64,000 bases of DNA from Fallopia convolvulus (taxonomy: Eukaryota > Streptophyta > Magnoliopsida > Caryophyllales > Polygonaceae). Positions 1-11,935 of this stretch are shown here, in pieces (positions within the stretch are counted from its first letter, which is position 1; each line of letters starts with the position of its first letter). Made by a program: the position numbers and the translations under genes. The stretch lies in assembly GCA_964016875.1 (NCBI GenBank), contig OZ024730.1:40308795-40372794 (forward strand), given 5' to 3'. The notes beneath the pieces are model-generated. The model worked only from the letters and a program-made list of their open reading frames with translations, ran no database searches and was not told where the DNA came from.

Positions 1-1150
1 TATTATGTAGATGGAAATGCATTACATTGAAATAGTCAAGTAGATCATTGAACGGGGAAGTGCTACTAAACTTTTTAGCTAGACATGAGTGAATACTAAT
101 ATTAAACTCTTTTGCTAGAACACTTCATAATAAAACATGAAAAAATAAGTATTAAACAGATTTGCTAAGCATAGCAACTTTATTATTGAACTTGAAAAGA
201 CAAAGTTGATTTTGCATTGGTTGTTCAATGGAAATGATGATGTTGTACCTTAGAAGTATCAACATTTCTTTCTTTTTTTTTAGTAGGTTTGATTTTGGAA
301 TTTTGACTCTTCATCTTCACTCTATGTATGTTTTTCTGCATGCAATCGTAAATCTCAAAAATAATTTTGAGTCTATGATAAAATAGTATTTTTTTTTAAA
401 TGATAAACATGAAATTACATTAATCAGTGTATCGAGATGGAAAAGAATGTAAAAAAGTAAGAAAAACGTAACGAAATGTAAATTTGTGTTATACCATGTT
501 ATCGGCTAGAAGGAAAGCGATATTAATCGAGGTATTTCCATACCGATTGATGAAATCCCATTTTCTACACAACCTAATTCCGATTCTAGAGCTTGCATCT
601 CCAACTAATTGGCTGAGGGGTATAAATTTTGTATGAAATTACGCATTTTTAATGACATGATAATTGGGGTGATAATTTTTCTTTTGTGATTTAAGGAGTG
701 GAGAGGAAAAAGAGTGAATATTGACCCGAGTGAATGATTAGGAGTAGGTTCTACTATTTATATGTTGTATGTGCATATTTAATCTTTTTTCAATATTCAA
801 AACATTTTGTAATAGTCTTATAACTTTGAATGTATACATTGAATCTGCTATATAATTAATTTTATTAGTGAAAATGGCAATTAATTGAATTAGTGAGAAT
901 GGAAATGAAATTGGTATTCTAACAGTCATGCAACGTTCCTTATACTGAGCCCATTCCTATTGTAACTGTTGTATAATTAACTGTATTAGTGAAATTGGCA
1001 ATCCGTTGTTTTTTTTGGATGATCAAACGTTTCATTTTGTATTATTGGACTTTTTTTTATCATTTTCCATTTAATGTGAACATTTTTTTTGGTTGGAATC
1101 AAGTATTGATTGATTGTTTTCTTTTGACTTTTTGCATCCAATGTAATTAA
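1..1150. other. AT-rich intergenic DNA, no gene seen
   Basis: Low-complexity AT-rich sequence. No open frame above about 60 codons looks coding, and no repeat boundary was recognised before the MITE at 1151. Confidence 0.6.
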
Positions 1151-1898
1151 GGCTCCGTTCGTTAGTGTTGATATGCTAGTTGAAATGCGTTTATGTAGTT
1201 GATCCTATAAAAATTTCAACTAGTGTGAGTGTTTGGTAGATAGAGTTGAAACGCGTTTATGTTGTTGATACTAGTTGAAATCTTAGGAAAAAAATAAGGT
1301 GGGGGGAGGGACCTTAAGGAGTTGAAATGAGTTTATTTCCCCTCATTAAAAATTTGTTCCTTTTTCTACCCCTCCTTTTTATCCATACGTAACCCCGATA
1401 CTCTCACAATTGTTCTTCTTTCGCGTTCGCTTCTCGCACGCCGTGTTTTCTCTTCTCTATTCTCGACTCATATTCTCCATTTTTGCTCTATATTCTGCAT
1501 ATATCGACACTAAAAAAACAAACAAGAACACCACTAAACTTCATGCACAACTTCTCGATGATAGCTAAGTTAACGTCTTCCAGACTAAATTTTTTTTCTT
1601 CCACACTGAGTGCATGCAAGTTTATAAAAAAAAATTACTAAAAAAAAACAAAAAAAAACACCACTAAACTTACAAAATGGAGTCCATCAGATTTCTCTAC
1701 AACTTATGCCCTTAATTGTAATTTTACATTAATTTTCAACTCTTATAAATTATTCTTTTCCGAACACTATATAGTTTATATAAAAAATAAACATCTCATT
1801 TCAACTACAAATTTCAACACATAATTTCAGCATCAACTACATCAACATCAACTACATCAGCATCAACTCATATAAGTACATTGTTACCGAACGGAGCC
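1151..1898. mobile_element. PIF/Harbinger (Tourist-like) MITE
   Basis: The element starts GGCTCCGTTCG and ends CGAACGGAGCC, a perfect 11-bp terminal inverted repeat. It is flanked by the trinucleotide TAA on both sides (1148-1150 and 1899-1901), the TWA target duplication expected of PIF/Harbinger elements. The interior has no coding potential. It carries repeated 'agttgaaa' and 'catcaactacatca' phrases in its two arms in inverted orientation, so the arms are partly self-complementary. At 748 bp it is non-autonomous and longer than a typical MITE. Confidence 0.75.
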
Positions 1899-1927
1899 TA
1901 AATGGCTTTTTTATGTCAGATTTTTAT

Positions 1928-2787
1928 GGGTTTTGCTATTCGTCGCCCCGGGAGCGATAAATAAGATCCCTAAAATAGAAATATATCTTCTTCAAGATTA
2001 GAATCTATCTTTTTTTCTATTATTTAAAATAAATATTTTCCTATAACGACTAATTGCCATATCTAGATTTTGATTAATTATTAATTATATAAACTTTTCC
2101 TTTTAGATCTTAAGTGTGTTCGAATATATTGAAAACTTTTATTTGAAAAGAATAAAAAAAAACTATTATAATTAACAATTATGTACATGTATGGATAATT
2201 AATTATAGATTGATCAATAAAAGTTAATCAAATCACTGTTAATTTATTTATTTTTAGTGTACATAAGTCCATGAACACGTACATACTAACTATTACATAT
2301 GATAAATTTAAACTAACAAATATCATTTTAAAATATTAGACAAAAAAATGGATTTAATCCAAAGTCATCCTAAAAAAAATTGGATTTAGTGGTGTACCTA
2401 AATTCAATTTTGATGGGAAGTGTACAATGAGAGGAACGAGAAGGAACTTAATGGTCTATACATATACTGAAGAACGAACTCGATAAATTTGAATGAATAG
2501 GAGGGAGGATGAACAACGAAATTTGGTTTGTGGCTCTGTGCATATAGTGAAGAACGAGAGGGAACTCAGAAAAAAAAATCAATAAAGAGGAGGGAAGATG
2601 AATAATTATATCTGGGGGAATGTAAATTGCGTCAAATATAAAAAGGAAAATTTTAGATATGGTGATTAGTTATTAAGGGAAGATTTATTCTTAATAATAG
2701 GAAAAAGATAGATTCTTATTTTCAAAAATATATACTTCTATTTTAGGATCTTATTTGTCGCCCCCAGGGCGAAGAATAGCAAAACCC
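1928..2787. mobile_element. Long-TIR non-autonomous DNA transposon
   Basis: The left end begins GGGTTTTGCTATTCGTCGCC and the reverse complement of the right end begins GGGTTTTGCTATTCTTCGCC. Similarity between the arms continues imperfectly for roughly 150 bp. The flanks share TTTTAT directly (1922-1927 and 2788-2793). No ORF is present. Long TIRs suggest a MULE-type or foldback element, but MULEs usually duplicate 8-10 bp and only 6 identical bases are visible here, so the superfamily is left open. Confidence 0.65.
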
Positions 2788-2804
2788 TTTTATAAATGTA
2801 ATCA

Positions 2805-2896
2805 ATTTAGGTTTAAGGTTTCTTATGGACTTCCTTTTTATATTTGGGTTTAAGGTTTCTTATGGACTTCCAATTTAGGTTTAAGGTTTCTTGGGA
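2805..2896. repeat. Triplicated flank at a LINE 5' junction
   Basis: A unit containing 'tttaaggtttcttatggacttcc' variants occurs in three successive copies. The third switches from 'ttaaggtttctt' directly into LINE sequence. The same phrase recurs immediately after the LINE poly(A) at about 3278-3293, so it is the target-site duplication, locally amplified on the 5' side. Confidence 0.6.
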
Positions 2897-3278
2897 TCTG
2901 GGATTCAGGATTATTATTATGGAGGCGGACTCCAAGCTCGCTATCGACCTCCTTCAGAAATCGTTACGATCGACTCATCCTCTTTTCAGCTTAGTGTCGC
3001 AATGCCAAGGCTTTCTTGCTCGGGATTGGAATGCCCAAGCTCACCATGTCTTTAGGGAAGCGAACATGGTCGCTGCCTCCCTGGCCTCTCTTGCTTTTTC
3101 CTTTCCGTTTGGTTTTCATTCTTTAGATGACCCGCCTGTGGGCTTAACGTCGTTGTTGTTGGATGATTCGAGAGGCCGGGCCAGACCATGTTTGGTTTGC
3201 CCGTAGCCTTTCTTTGTTTTTTTGTTATCTAATCCTCGCTTGGGCTTTGCCCTTGCGTTTTCGACCAAAAAAAAAAAG
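2897..3278 (+). pseudogene. 5'-truncated LINE (L1-type) 3' end with RNase H-like domain
   Basis: An open frame starting in the flank and ending at 3206 encodes a C-terminal RNase H-like (RVT_3 type) segment. It contains EADSKLAIDLL, RDWNAQAHHVFREAN and ASLASLAF, which match the acidic residue, HVFREAN and 'xLA' signatures of plant L1 tails. It is followed by a short 3' UTR and an A-run at 3268-3278. AAGGTTTCTTATGGACTT is present on both sides, so this is a target-primed insertion that copied only the last ~380 bp. No endonuclease or RT is present, so it was dead on arrival. Confidence 0.7.
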
Positions 3279-3699
3279 GTTTCTTATGGACTTAAAAGCC
3301 CAACTTTTCACTCATTATTACATTAAATGCTTTGATCATTACTTAACCAAATTTTTTCTATTTTATAATAGATATAGATATAGATTCAAATATTACTACA
3401 ACACAATCAAATCACAATAAAAGTTTTTCTATTATTCACTCAAAAAATCAAAGAATTTTTCATCTACGTACATTTATCGTATAGAAGCACCAATTACTTC
3501 CCCCAAAAAATCAAGTGTACATGATGAGCCAACAAGCAAGAAAGGATACACAGCTAAAAGTGCCCTCTTTAATTACCACAATTAGCACCATGAAGTCACT
3601 CTCAACATTAACAAGATGACCGAACAAAATTTAAAGAAGTATCAAATTGATTGAAAAGAGAGACCAAGAATTGTATATATATATAGAGGTTACGTTTAA
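3279..3699. other. MYB 3' flank
   Basis: AT-rich sequence containing one copy of the LINE target duplication and the probable 3' UTR of the MYB gene, which is transcribed leftwards into it. No other gene was seen. Confidence 0.5.
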
Positions 3700-4987
3700 T
3701 TAGATGATATTTCCCATGAAGAGAAAATCATCATGTAGATGGCTAAACCCATCCCAAGTGATCAAAGAATCCACACCATCAACCCATTGATTCATGCAAT
3801 TATATTCACCCTGCACTCCTCCTCCTGAGGATGAGTCCCCCACTGAAGATGTCAAGTTCGAAAACGACGTCGTGCTATCGCTCGCGTTTGAGTTGTTGGC
3901 CCAGGTTGGATCCAAATTACCACCACACAATAGCTCATCATAGTTGCTAAAGATTTGATCAAATGCTCCGTCTGGCATAATTCCTAATATGTTCTCGTCG
4001 TTATTATTATTAGGTTTTTCATGGATCATTTGTGTAGGAAATGAACCGTTGGCTTCATCCTCTACTCCTTGTGTTGAATCTTGCTCTGCAGGCTCATGAT
4101 CGAGATCTAGATTAGGATTCTTCGTCTCCTTCGCCTCGGTTGGCTTGTGTGTCACGGGGTCTAACCCTAGTTGCTTGAGCCTCTTCTTGATCCTAGTGTT
4201 CCAGTGGTTCTTGATTTCATTATCAGTGCGCCCTGGAAAATGGGAGGCTATTTTCGACCACCTATAGATACTTTAGATTAATAACTTGTACTTGCCAAGA
4301 TTGAGATTGATAGTTAAGAAAATTGAATACCTGTTACCAAGGCGGGCATGGAGCTGAATGATTTGATCCTCTTCGGATTCTGTGAAACCCCCTCGCTTGA
4401 GATCAGGGCGAAGATAGTTTATCCATCTAAGACGACAACTCTTCCCACACCGCGACAATCCTATATATATAATCCAACAGTATTGTTGGACATTAAGTTT
4501 GGCTCATCGATCCTATATTACTTATAGTTCATGATATCAAGGTAAGAGACATATATCGGCATCAGTATTGGTATCAAGACATGATTATAAGTGATATCTA
4601 TTTATTTTAGGTATATTATGAGTGATATCTTTGATACCACTCCTTTTATTAGCGATGTCTAAATAATGTTTCGAAATCAATTTTGATTATACCAAGACAA
4701 AAGTTATAGATATATCTCATATCCATACCGACACCGTAACATATCTTTATGCAGACAATATAACACATCCATTTTCCAATATTTCAAAAACTACAGCTCA
4801 TAATGAACAAATCCGAATTTGTTTTTTTTTTTGTAGGAAACTAAATTAGATTACCTGCAAGCTTAGGAACAAGTCTCCAACAGTGGATGCCATTGTTGAG
4901 GATGAAGCTCATGAGCCTATGATCTTCCTCGATCGTCCATGGCCCTCTCTTCAAACCTATCTTATCACAGCAAGGCTGTCTTCCCAT
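3700..4987 (-). CDS. R2R3-MYB transcription factor (MYB40-like)
   Basis: A nuclear DNA-binding protein of the plant R2R3-MYB family. Three exons are proposed on the minus strand: 4987-4855, 4460-4331 and 4261-3700. Both introns obey GT-AG and interrupt the repeats at the two positions conserved in the family (after KLAG, and inside GNR/WSK). The joined frame is exactly 275 codons including the stop (274 aa). It starts MGRQPCCDKIGLKRGPW. R2 (about residues 14-61) has its three tryptophans; R3 (about 67-112) has the usual F-W-W set and GRTDNEIKNHWNTRIKK. The C-terminal half is acidic, Asn/Ser-rich and ends with Trp/acidic patches typical of activation regions. The bHLH-binding signature [DE]Lx2[RK]x3L is absent (DQIIQLHARL instead). 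The post-intron segment reads LSRCGKSC where most relatives have LLRC or LNRC. From memory the MYB domain most resembles Arabidopsis MYB40; the orthology is an inference. Confidence 0.92.
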
Positions 4988-5118
4988 GCTCCCCAAGTAC
5001 AACAAAACTAGCCGTTGAGTTTTCTGATTAGAATTGGGAGAGATCAATTAAATCTTCTAGCTCCTTTGTCAAGAGGCGAGGGTTCAAAAATCTTGCAGGG
5101 TAGAGAGCCATCTCCATT

Positions 5119-5127
5119 GATATATAG
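5119..5127 (-). promoter_or_regulatory. Candidate TATA box of the MYB gene
   Basis: On the minus strand the sequence reads CTCTATATATC, about 130 bp upstream of the MYB ATG. The spacing leaves room for a ~100-nt 5' leader. It was identified by position and sequence only. Confidence 0.45.
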
Positions 5128-7198
5128 AGGAATTAATTTTGTATGATATGATGATGATCGAGTTAGTACGTATAATAATGTTTTCTGGCAAAGATTCGAC
5201 AGGCAAGGAGATCAATTAAAAAATTCTGAACGTGTTCTTTGCAAGGGGAGAAGAATTGAATGCATGATTATTCTTTTTCTCTCTTCTTTTTTTTTGTTTT
5301 TGACTTTATAAAAAAGTATGATTATGATTATGATTATGATTATGATTTATGATTATGAATGCAGTTTCCGGGTCGTATGCTGTCGTCTTTTGAGAGAGAG
5401 AAATTAATGCCCACCCCACGTATAACATAATTCCTCCAACAAAGTTTTGTTCTTGACAATATTATGGCGGCAAATGCATTTATTATATTCATATATGTAT
5501 ACATATTATTATTGGAGATCAATAATTCATGTTACAAACTTAGCTTGTATTTTATTAATAAAAAAGATAATAAAAGAAACTCACTACGTGCATCACGCGT
5601 TAAACCTTCAAGTTGATCTCAGTCTGTGCGTATTAATATACGAATTAATTAGTTAGCTAGGTACGGTGGCCCAATACCAAAATATGTAGACGTACAAGTT
5701 GGTTAATGGCATCAAATATCCATTGTGAAGAGACTAATTCCTGCTTGATTCCTTTTAAGGTATACGCTGTATATTGTAAAAAATGAAACTAATTAATCAA
5801 TATCTGAGGAACAAGACAAGACGTGGGGCGTCCTAAGTTAACAAATTTTAATTAATTAATCTGTACGTGTAGTTAAATTTATAACGAACTCTAAACCTCA
5901 TTGGTCTCTAATCTCAGTCTATTAAACAAATTAATTAAAAATAAAAAAGTTAGCATGATTATGATTGATTAGGATTCCATATGGTTCCTTGTTATATATA
6001 GCTGGCCATTTTTGTCGGTCTTGCTGAGTAAAGGACGCACGTATAAGATGATGATGTAAATTCAGAGTCATGAAAGTTTACGACTTTATGTTATACGTTG
6101 AATTTAAGTTTAGAATATAAACATGTATACTTAATTAATCTGTATAAATTGAATAAACAAAGTATTGGGTTACGTTGAATGATTGGTGGATTTTGTTAAA
6201 TTTGATGTTATATTATATCTAACGTACATAGCTACAACATCTTAATTGTCTTATCCATTGATGGAACTGAACAACTTAAGAAACATACATAAATCGATTT
6301 CATTTAATTTCTTAAAGGAAGAAGAGATTAAACTAAATCAAATGGGAAAACGACATTATAGCTACTTGAAAGACGTACAAAACATACTCGTTCGTCACCA
6401 CACTCATAAAGAAAGAGAATTGAAATTTGCAACTTCAGAGTCAGTTTCCTAGAAATTGAACCCGGATGACTTGATATTTTTTATTTATAGGTAAGAATTA
6501 GGGTTGTTATAAGTAGTGAAATTAATGGTGGATAATTTGAGCGTTTTTTTTAATAGAGTAAAAATTAGGGTCGTTGTAAGTGCTATTTGTCTATTTGAAT
6601 TTGTCTAAAGCATCTACTAGGAATGATAATTAGTTACTAATCAATTATAAAGCCGCCCACAAGATTCAAAATAATAATCAGTACTACACCAAAGTCTTAA
6701 CCACCGAAGGAGGATGACTTGGAACATAATCTTCCCTTAGTATTACCTTAATACTTCGGATTAATTATTTTAATTAATTTATGCAAACAAAAAGCACAGG
6801 GGCACGTCATAATTCCACTACAAATTGCAAGCAAGATATAGATTATCTTGTTCAGCCACGCCAATACTCATATTTTATTAAGCATAGATGTGGACAGCAG
6901 TACTCATGATCGATTACTGTTGTTCAGTTTTTAATTAATTAATGTTCATTATGGCTAATCATTGATTATGTTATTTAATTCAAATCCAAATTTAAAAGTA
7001 ATGACTAATTTCTTCCAGGATAAACCCACAGTACAACACAATAAACCACGCATAAATTATACTGGGGTAGGCTAGTGTTGAGTAGGCACATAAATGACAT
7101 TGATCAAACCTTCTAGAACTTTTTCTCACACAAAGTGATAGTCCAAATCTATGGAAGACTGGTTTCTAGCAATGAATATAGAACCCTGATTGTCACAT
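5128..7198. other. MYB upstream region
   Basis: About 2 kb of AT-rich sequence with no convincing ORF. It contains a (GATTAT)n-like run at about 5318-5358 and scattered 'ttaattaatt' tracts. It presumably includes the MYB promoter. No TE boundary was recognised. Confidence 0.5.
5318..5358. repeat. GATTAT microsatellite
   Basis: Six or so head-to-tail copies of a TATGAT hexamer, the last slightly interrupted, about 330 bp upstream of the MYB start codon. Confidence 0.85.
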
Positions 7199-7201
7199 TT
7201 A

Positions 7202-7499
7202 GCCCTCGTTTGGTATAACAAGAAGGAAAGGAAAGGGAAAGGAAACAAATTTATATTTAAAATGATAGTGTCTCTCTTTTTGGCAAGAAAAATGAGGGAA
7301 TGGGGGGTAATGGTTAGAGGAGAATAGGTGATATGGTTACCTCATGTTAAGGGGGTGGGGAGCATTATCTCAAGTTTTACATAAAAAATGAAGGAGGAGG
7401 GGTAATGGTTACCATTTTGATCAATGAACTATAAATTAAAAATAGACTAGATTCATGCGCTTAACCATTTCCTTTCCTCAACAAACACCAAACGAGTCC
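7202..7499. mobile_element. PIF/Harbinger (Tourist-like) MITE
   Basis: The termini GCCCTCGTTTGGT and (reverse complement of the right end) GGACTCGTTTGGT form an imperfect TIR extended by a purine-rich GGAAAGGAAA block in both arms. The trinucleotide TTA flanks both ends (7199-7201 and 7500-7502), as expected for PIF/Harbinger. It is 298 bp with no coding potential. Confidence 0.75.
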
Positions 7500-7502
7500 T
7501 TA

Positions 7503-9429
7503 AAGGGAATTGGTTGAATATTTTCAACACCTAATTCTGAAAGTAGTCGACTTAACCATGATACCTGATGCAATCAAAACTAAACTCGACTAGCAGTCAC
7601 TCACGCATAAAACAAGTCTAATTTAGATACTTAAGGATCTGTTCGGATGCACTAGCTGGAGCTGGTACCTGAGTTTAGGGCTGAACATCGGTTCAAAACC
7701 GAACCGAACCGACCAAAACCGAACCGAACTTTGTAGCTGGAGCTGGAGCCCGGAAGATGAGCTGGAAATTAAAATGATTGTTCGGTAGGACTAGCTGGAG
7801 AAAAAAAGGAGATAGATATATTACCAAATTGGGCTTCAATTATAACCAAAAATGACCACAATACCCTTCTACTTAATAAAAATTACCCCTCCAACCTAGC
7901 ATTAATCCTCCCACCTACTAGGAGAATGGATTGAAGCCTCATTCCAGATGAGCACAATGCAAACACACGTTCATGAAGGTCCCATCGTCTCCTTCTTCTT
8001 GCTCTGGTTTGTGGGCGGTTCCGAGCCCTAGCGTTCGTCAAGGTGAGCATGAAGAACAGACCCCTAGCTTCCAGCGGACAGAGCAACAACGACGGTGTCT
8101 CGAATAGAGCCCATCATTCCAAGCTGTCAAGCTAGCCCAGCTGTGCCGAGTCCGACCACGTCACTCCCAAGCTCCATTGAGGTATCATTCCATTTTGTGT
8201 TGTTCGAATTAAGGAAGATGATGACCTTGCTAGTTGTTCGAAATTAGATGAAGATGATGCTTACTTGTTGGTTCAAAATCAGATGTTAATGGAAGTTGTT
8301 AATGGACGAAATTCCAAGGATGATGAGTTGTTAATTTCTACTGTTAATGGCCCACTATTTCTCCAAATCCTCATTCGGAAAGAAAGCACGGTACTTGTAA
8401 CGGCGAGCTACCGTTTGAAGACGCCTAATCGTTGGACAACCGGATACCTCATCCATTAGGTACTCGTCAGTCATGGTGGAGTCAACATGAAACCTCATGG
8501 GAACATAGCACACAACAAATATTAAACGCTAATGGATACATAAATTTTCAGCATTTAGAAGTCATTAGTATATATTCAAAGTCAGCGTATAACATGATCA
8601 ATATCAAGGAAAATGTAATTTTCACAACCTCACAATCAGTTAACAACCATCATATAACATGATCAAGTCTGCATATAGGTTCAAAGTCTGCATTTCACAT
8701 GATCAAAGCTAGCTCATGTTCCTTATGAAGAGAAGAGGACCCACAATCAGTTTAAACCAGGTTCGTTTTTACCTTATTGTACCACCAAACTGTTAAAAGA
8801 AGGGTCATTTGTACCTTATAAAAGAAGGGTCATTTTTATCCACAATCAATGGCCTGCATATAGTTCTTAATCAATGGCCTTTATCTTCTAAACAAACAAA
8901 AAATCAGTGGCTTTTTTTCTCATGAACCTACAAACCCTATTTCAATATCACAAAACTGGTTTTCAGCTTTAATTTGAACATACAGATCACATTACATACT
9001 CTTAGGGGTACGCCAAAAAGCATTGCAATATCCAACAGTGACATGAAACAATGCATAGTTAAATTGTATTTCATACTTGTGCAACTAGTACAAAAATCAC
9101 GTAAAACTATTATTGCAATTAATCAACTAGGATGCATATGAGAAATAATGAATCCAGCACATATTTCAAACCTCAGTAGGAGAGAATTTTTCATAGTCGG
9201 AAATATGTGTATCCTCCGGAGTAAATGAATCTTGCGAAACCATTGTTCTATTATTGGCACACACATATAAGTAGTCATTAGTGTTTATGAACATAACATT
9301 CATGAAGCAATATTCAGTTGGCAACTGTAAACAACATGAATAGCAAATGAAATAGATCAATGTAATCAAGAGGTCCACTTTCATTTTATCAAAATCAAGC
9401 ACATATAAGTGATGGATCTCTTCTTATAA
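7503..9429. other. Intergenic DNA with short repeat runs, no clear gene
   Basis: It contains an ACCGAACCGAAC-rich run (about 7685-7730) embedded between 'agctggagctgg' phrases, which looks like a small degraded insertion. An open stretch on the minus strand (9166-9402) ends at a plausible GT donor after DYEKFSPTE and could be a relic exon, but no family was recognised. Nothing else is supportable. Confidence 0.4.
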
Positions 9430-9503
9430 CAGATAAGTAGATTGGAAACTGTCATATTTGTGACACATACTTGAAGTTATAGATTGGAAACTGTCATATT
9501 TGT

Positions 9504-10350
9504 TGATGGCGCGACAGTCTACGCACATGCGCCAACTCCCATCTTTTTTCGGCACCAAAATCACCAGAAATGCGCATGGGCTCAAGCTCTCCCTCACAAA
9601 TCCCTTGTCTAAGAGGTCTTGCACTTGCTTTTGTGATTCCTTGGCCTCGGCGGGATTGGCGCGATATGAAGCTCGGTTGGGAAATGTGGCTCTGGGCATA
9701 AATTCGATTTGATGTTCTATTCCCCATATAGGAGGCAAGCCACTTGGAATATCCTCGGGGAAGACGTCTTACAATTCCTGCAATAAAGAAGACACACTAG
9801 GAGGTAGATCAACCAAATCATTGTCAACAAAAAGATTATCCTTAGAAAGAAGAATTAGACACATTTGCCTTCCCTGAATAGCCTTGTTGATCTCTTTGCC
9901 TCGAGCCACCATTAAATGCTTGGAGCTTCCCTCAAACGCCTTAAGCTCCATCTTCTTCTTGTTGATCCTTCTCCTTAGCTCATTAGCTTCTTGGTCAGTC
10001 GTCACTTCATGCGAAGCCAATGGATGAAGAGTGTACTCTTTGCCCTTCATGTGAAAGATATAAGCATTAGAAACGCCTTGATGGATCACAGCCCTATCAT
10101 ATTGCCAAGGACGTCCAAGGAGGAGATGGCACGCTGTCACAGACACCACATCACAAAGAACTTCATCGTCATATTGTCCAATGGCAAACTTGAGCTTGAC
10201 TTGCTCCTTCAGCATGACAGGTTCATTGGAATTCAACCAATGCAATGAGTAGTGAACCTTGCGTGGAATGGTTTTGAGGTTGAAACGTCTCACCACTTTA
10301 GTATCAACCATATTACTACATGATCCTTCATCAATTATCACGCTACACAC
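9504..10350 (-). pseudogene. Aspartic protease and RT N-terminus of the truncated gypsy element
   Basis: The segment at 10350-9769 encodes a retroviral-type protease with CSVIIDEGSCSNMV near its start and CHLLLGRPWQYDRAVIH further on. The usual IIDGGS active-site triad has become IIDEGS. The frame then reaches RT at 9738-9505: EFMPRATFPNRASYR, then VPKKDGSWRMCVDCRAINK, where homology stops abruptly. A stop and a frame change separate protease from RT. The CSVIID-x-GSC type of protease is typical of some chromovirus lineages (Galadriel/CRM-like by memory), so lineage placement is tentative. Confidence 0.75.
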
Positions 10351-10368
10351 TTTGCCTTGGATAAAGCA

Positions 10369-11935
10369 TCATGTGTGAAATATATTCTCTTGTTGCGAAG
10401 GCACGTTAGGAATATCACAATTAAGAAGAGTACGTTGAACAACAAAACACTCACCGGTTACGGGAACCAGATCAATCTCTTCTTCATTGATGTTGTTGTT
10501 TCCTTCGTCCTCTTCTTGCTCCTCGTCCTCAGATTCATACTCTCCCACTTTGTTGAGGAGCACTTGCTTCTTTATGGGATAATCACGAGCAAAATGGCCT
10601 CTTCCCAAGCACTTGTAACACTTCACGTCGCGGGTGCATGTGCTAACTTCATCTTTGGGCTTGGCTGGGATATAAGGCGTCTCCTTCTTGGGTGGTACTC
10701 GGCTGACGTCATTCTTGGATTCTCTGGTCTCACTCTTCTTGTAAGGTTGTGAAGAACCAGTCGTGCTTTAGCCCCACACACGTCCGCTTCCACCTCCCTT
10801 CCTCTTTTGCAAGTTGTGGTAAACTTGGTTGGTGTAGTGAAGAACTTCCTCTATAGGTGCGCTTGGACCAAATCTCTGCATTTCCACATAAGTAGCCAAA
10901 TTCGAATTGAGACCACCTATGAATTTAGAAACCACATACCTCTCTGGAAAGCGTACTCAGGATCGGTACACTAATTGGCGCAGCTCCTTGTAATACTCAT
11001 CGGGCGTTTGATCTCCTTGCCTCACACACTCCAGCTTGACTTGGACACGATCAAGGTAGTCCTCGGGCATAAACCGTTGGCGCATGGCATCTTTAAGCTC
11101 AGTCCAAGTGCTACTGGGTTGCTCGCCCACATATTCCCTCTTGTATTTCTCCTCTTGCCACCATAAGTATGCAAAATCTAATAGTTATAATAATCCCAAA
11201 ATGAATGGTAGCTACGGACACTCTTAGGGCATCATGATAGTTATAATAATGAAAAATGGCCTCAATTTTAGATTCCCAATCTAGATAGATTTCGGCATTG
11301 GATGTGCCGGCGAAGGGCTCGATATTGAGCTTAACACCATAATGGTGATCCCTCGGTTGTTGTCTATGGTCATCGTAACCTTAGTTTTGCTGAATTTGAT
11401 CAAGGTAGCGTCCTTGATCTTGGCGTGCAATAGGCACATTAAGAACATAGCGCGGAACATGCAACGGCGTAGCTTGTGCTTGATTTTGGCGCACTAGATT
11501 ACGCCTTGTTTGAAAGAGAGGAGAGTTCATACCTTGGTACCCATAGTAAGGACTATCATTTAGGTTATCTCTAGGATAAGATGGACACTAGCTTATCCCA
11601 AGTTGTGCCATGTGGTTGGTGATGTTGGCCATAGAAACCGGTGGCAATTCTACTTGATTAGAGGTTTGTCCAACCTCAAGATGAGTGTTGCCTTCTGAGG
11701 CCAATGGAACCACGGCTGTGGGCGTGTGTTTGCCAACCTCCACACTTGCTCCTGAGGTATCAACTTACATTTCCCTCCTAATCGTTGATCAAGCCTTTCA
11801 TCAAGCACTCGAAGCAACTCAGTCCGAGCATGCTCATAAGCTTCCTTGACGTCGGATTTGCTCTCTTCCCGAACTTGAGTAAACATGCATTGTAAATCTC
11901 CCAAAGTAATAGGACAGCTTGTCTCCTCCTCATTC
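10369..11935 (-). pseudogene. Gag of the truncated gypsy element
   Basis: Broken gag reading frames on the minus strand. They start with MNEEETSCPITLGDLQ and continue through GVKLNIEPFAGTSNAE and YLDWESKIEAIFHYYNY, the capsid-like block normally followed by the WW region. A zinc knuckle follows at about 10620 (CYKCLGRGHFARDYP), in which the last Cys of CX2CX4HX4C is replaced by Tyr. An acidic linker precedes the protease. Several stops and frameshifts lie between these segments. Confidence 0.7.

Noticed and set aside
7883..8089. Arg-rich minus-strand ORF of 68 codons
   Set aside because: No homologous motif, no supporting splice context and low complexity; likely a chance ORF.
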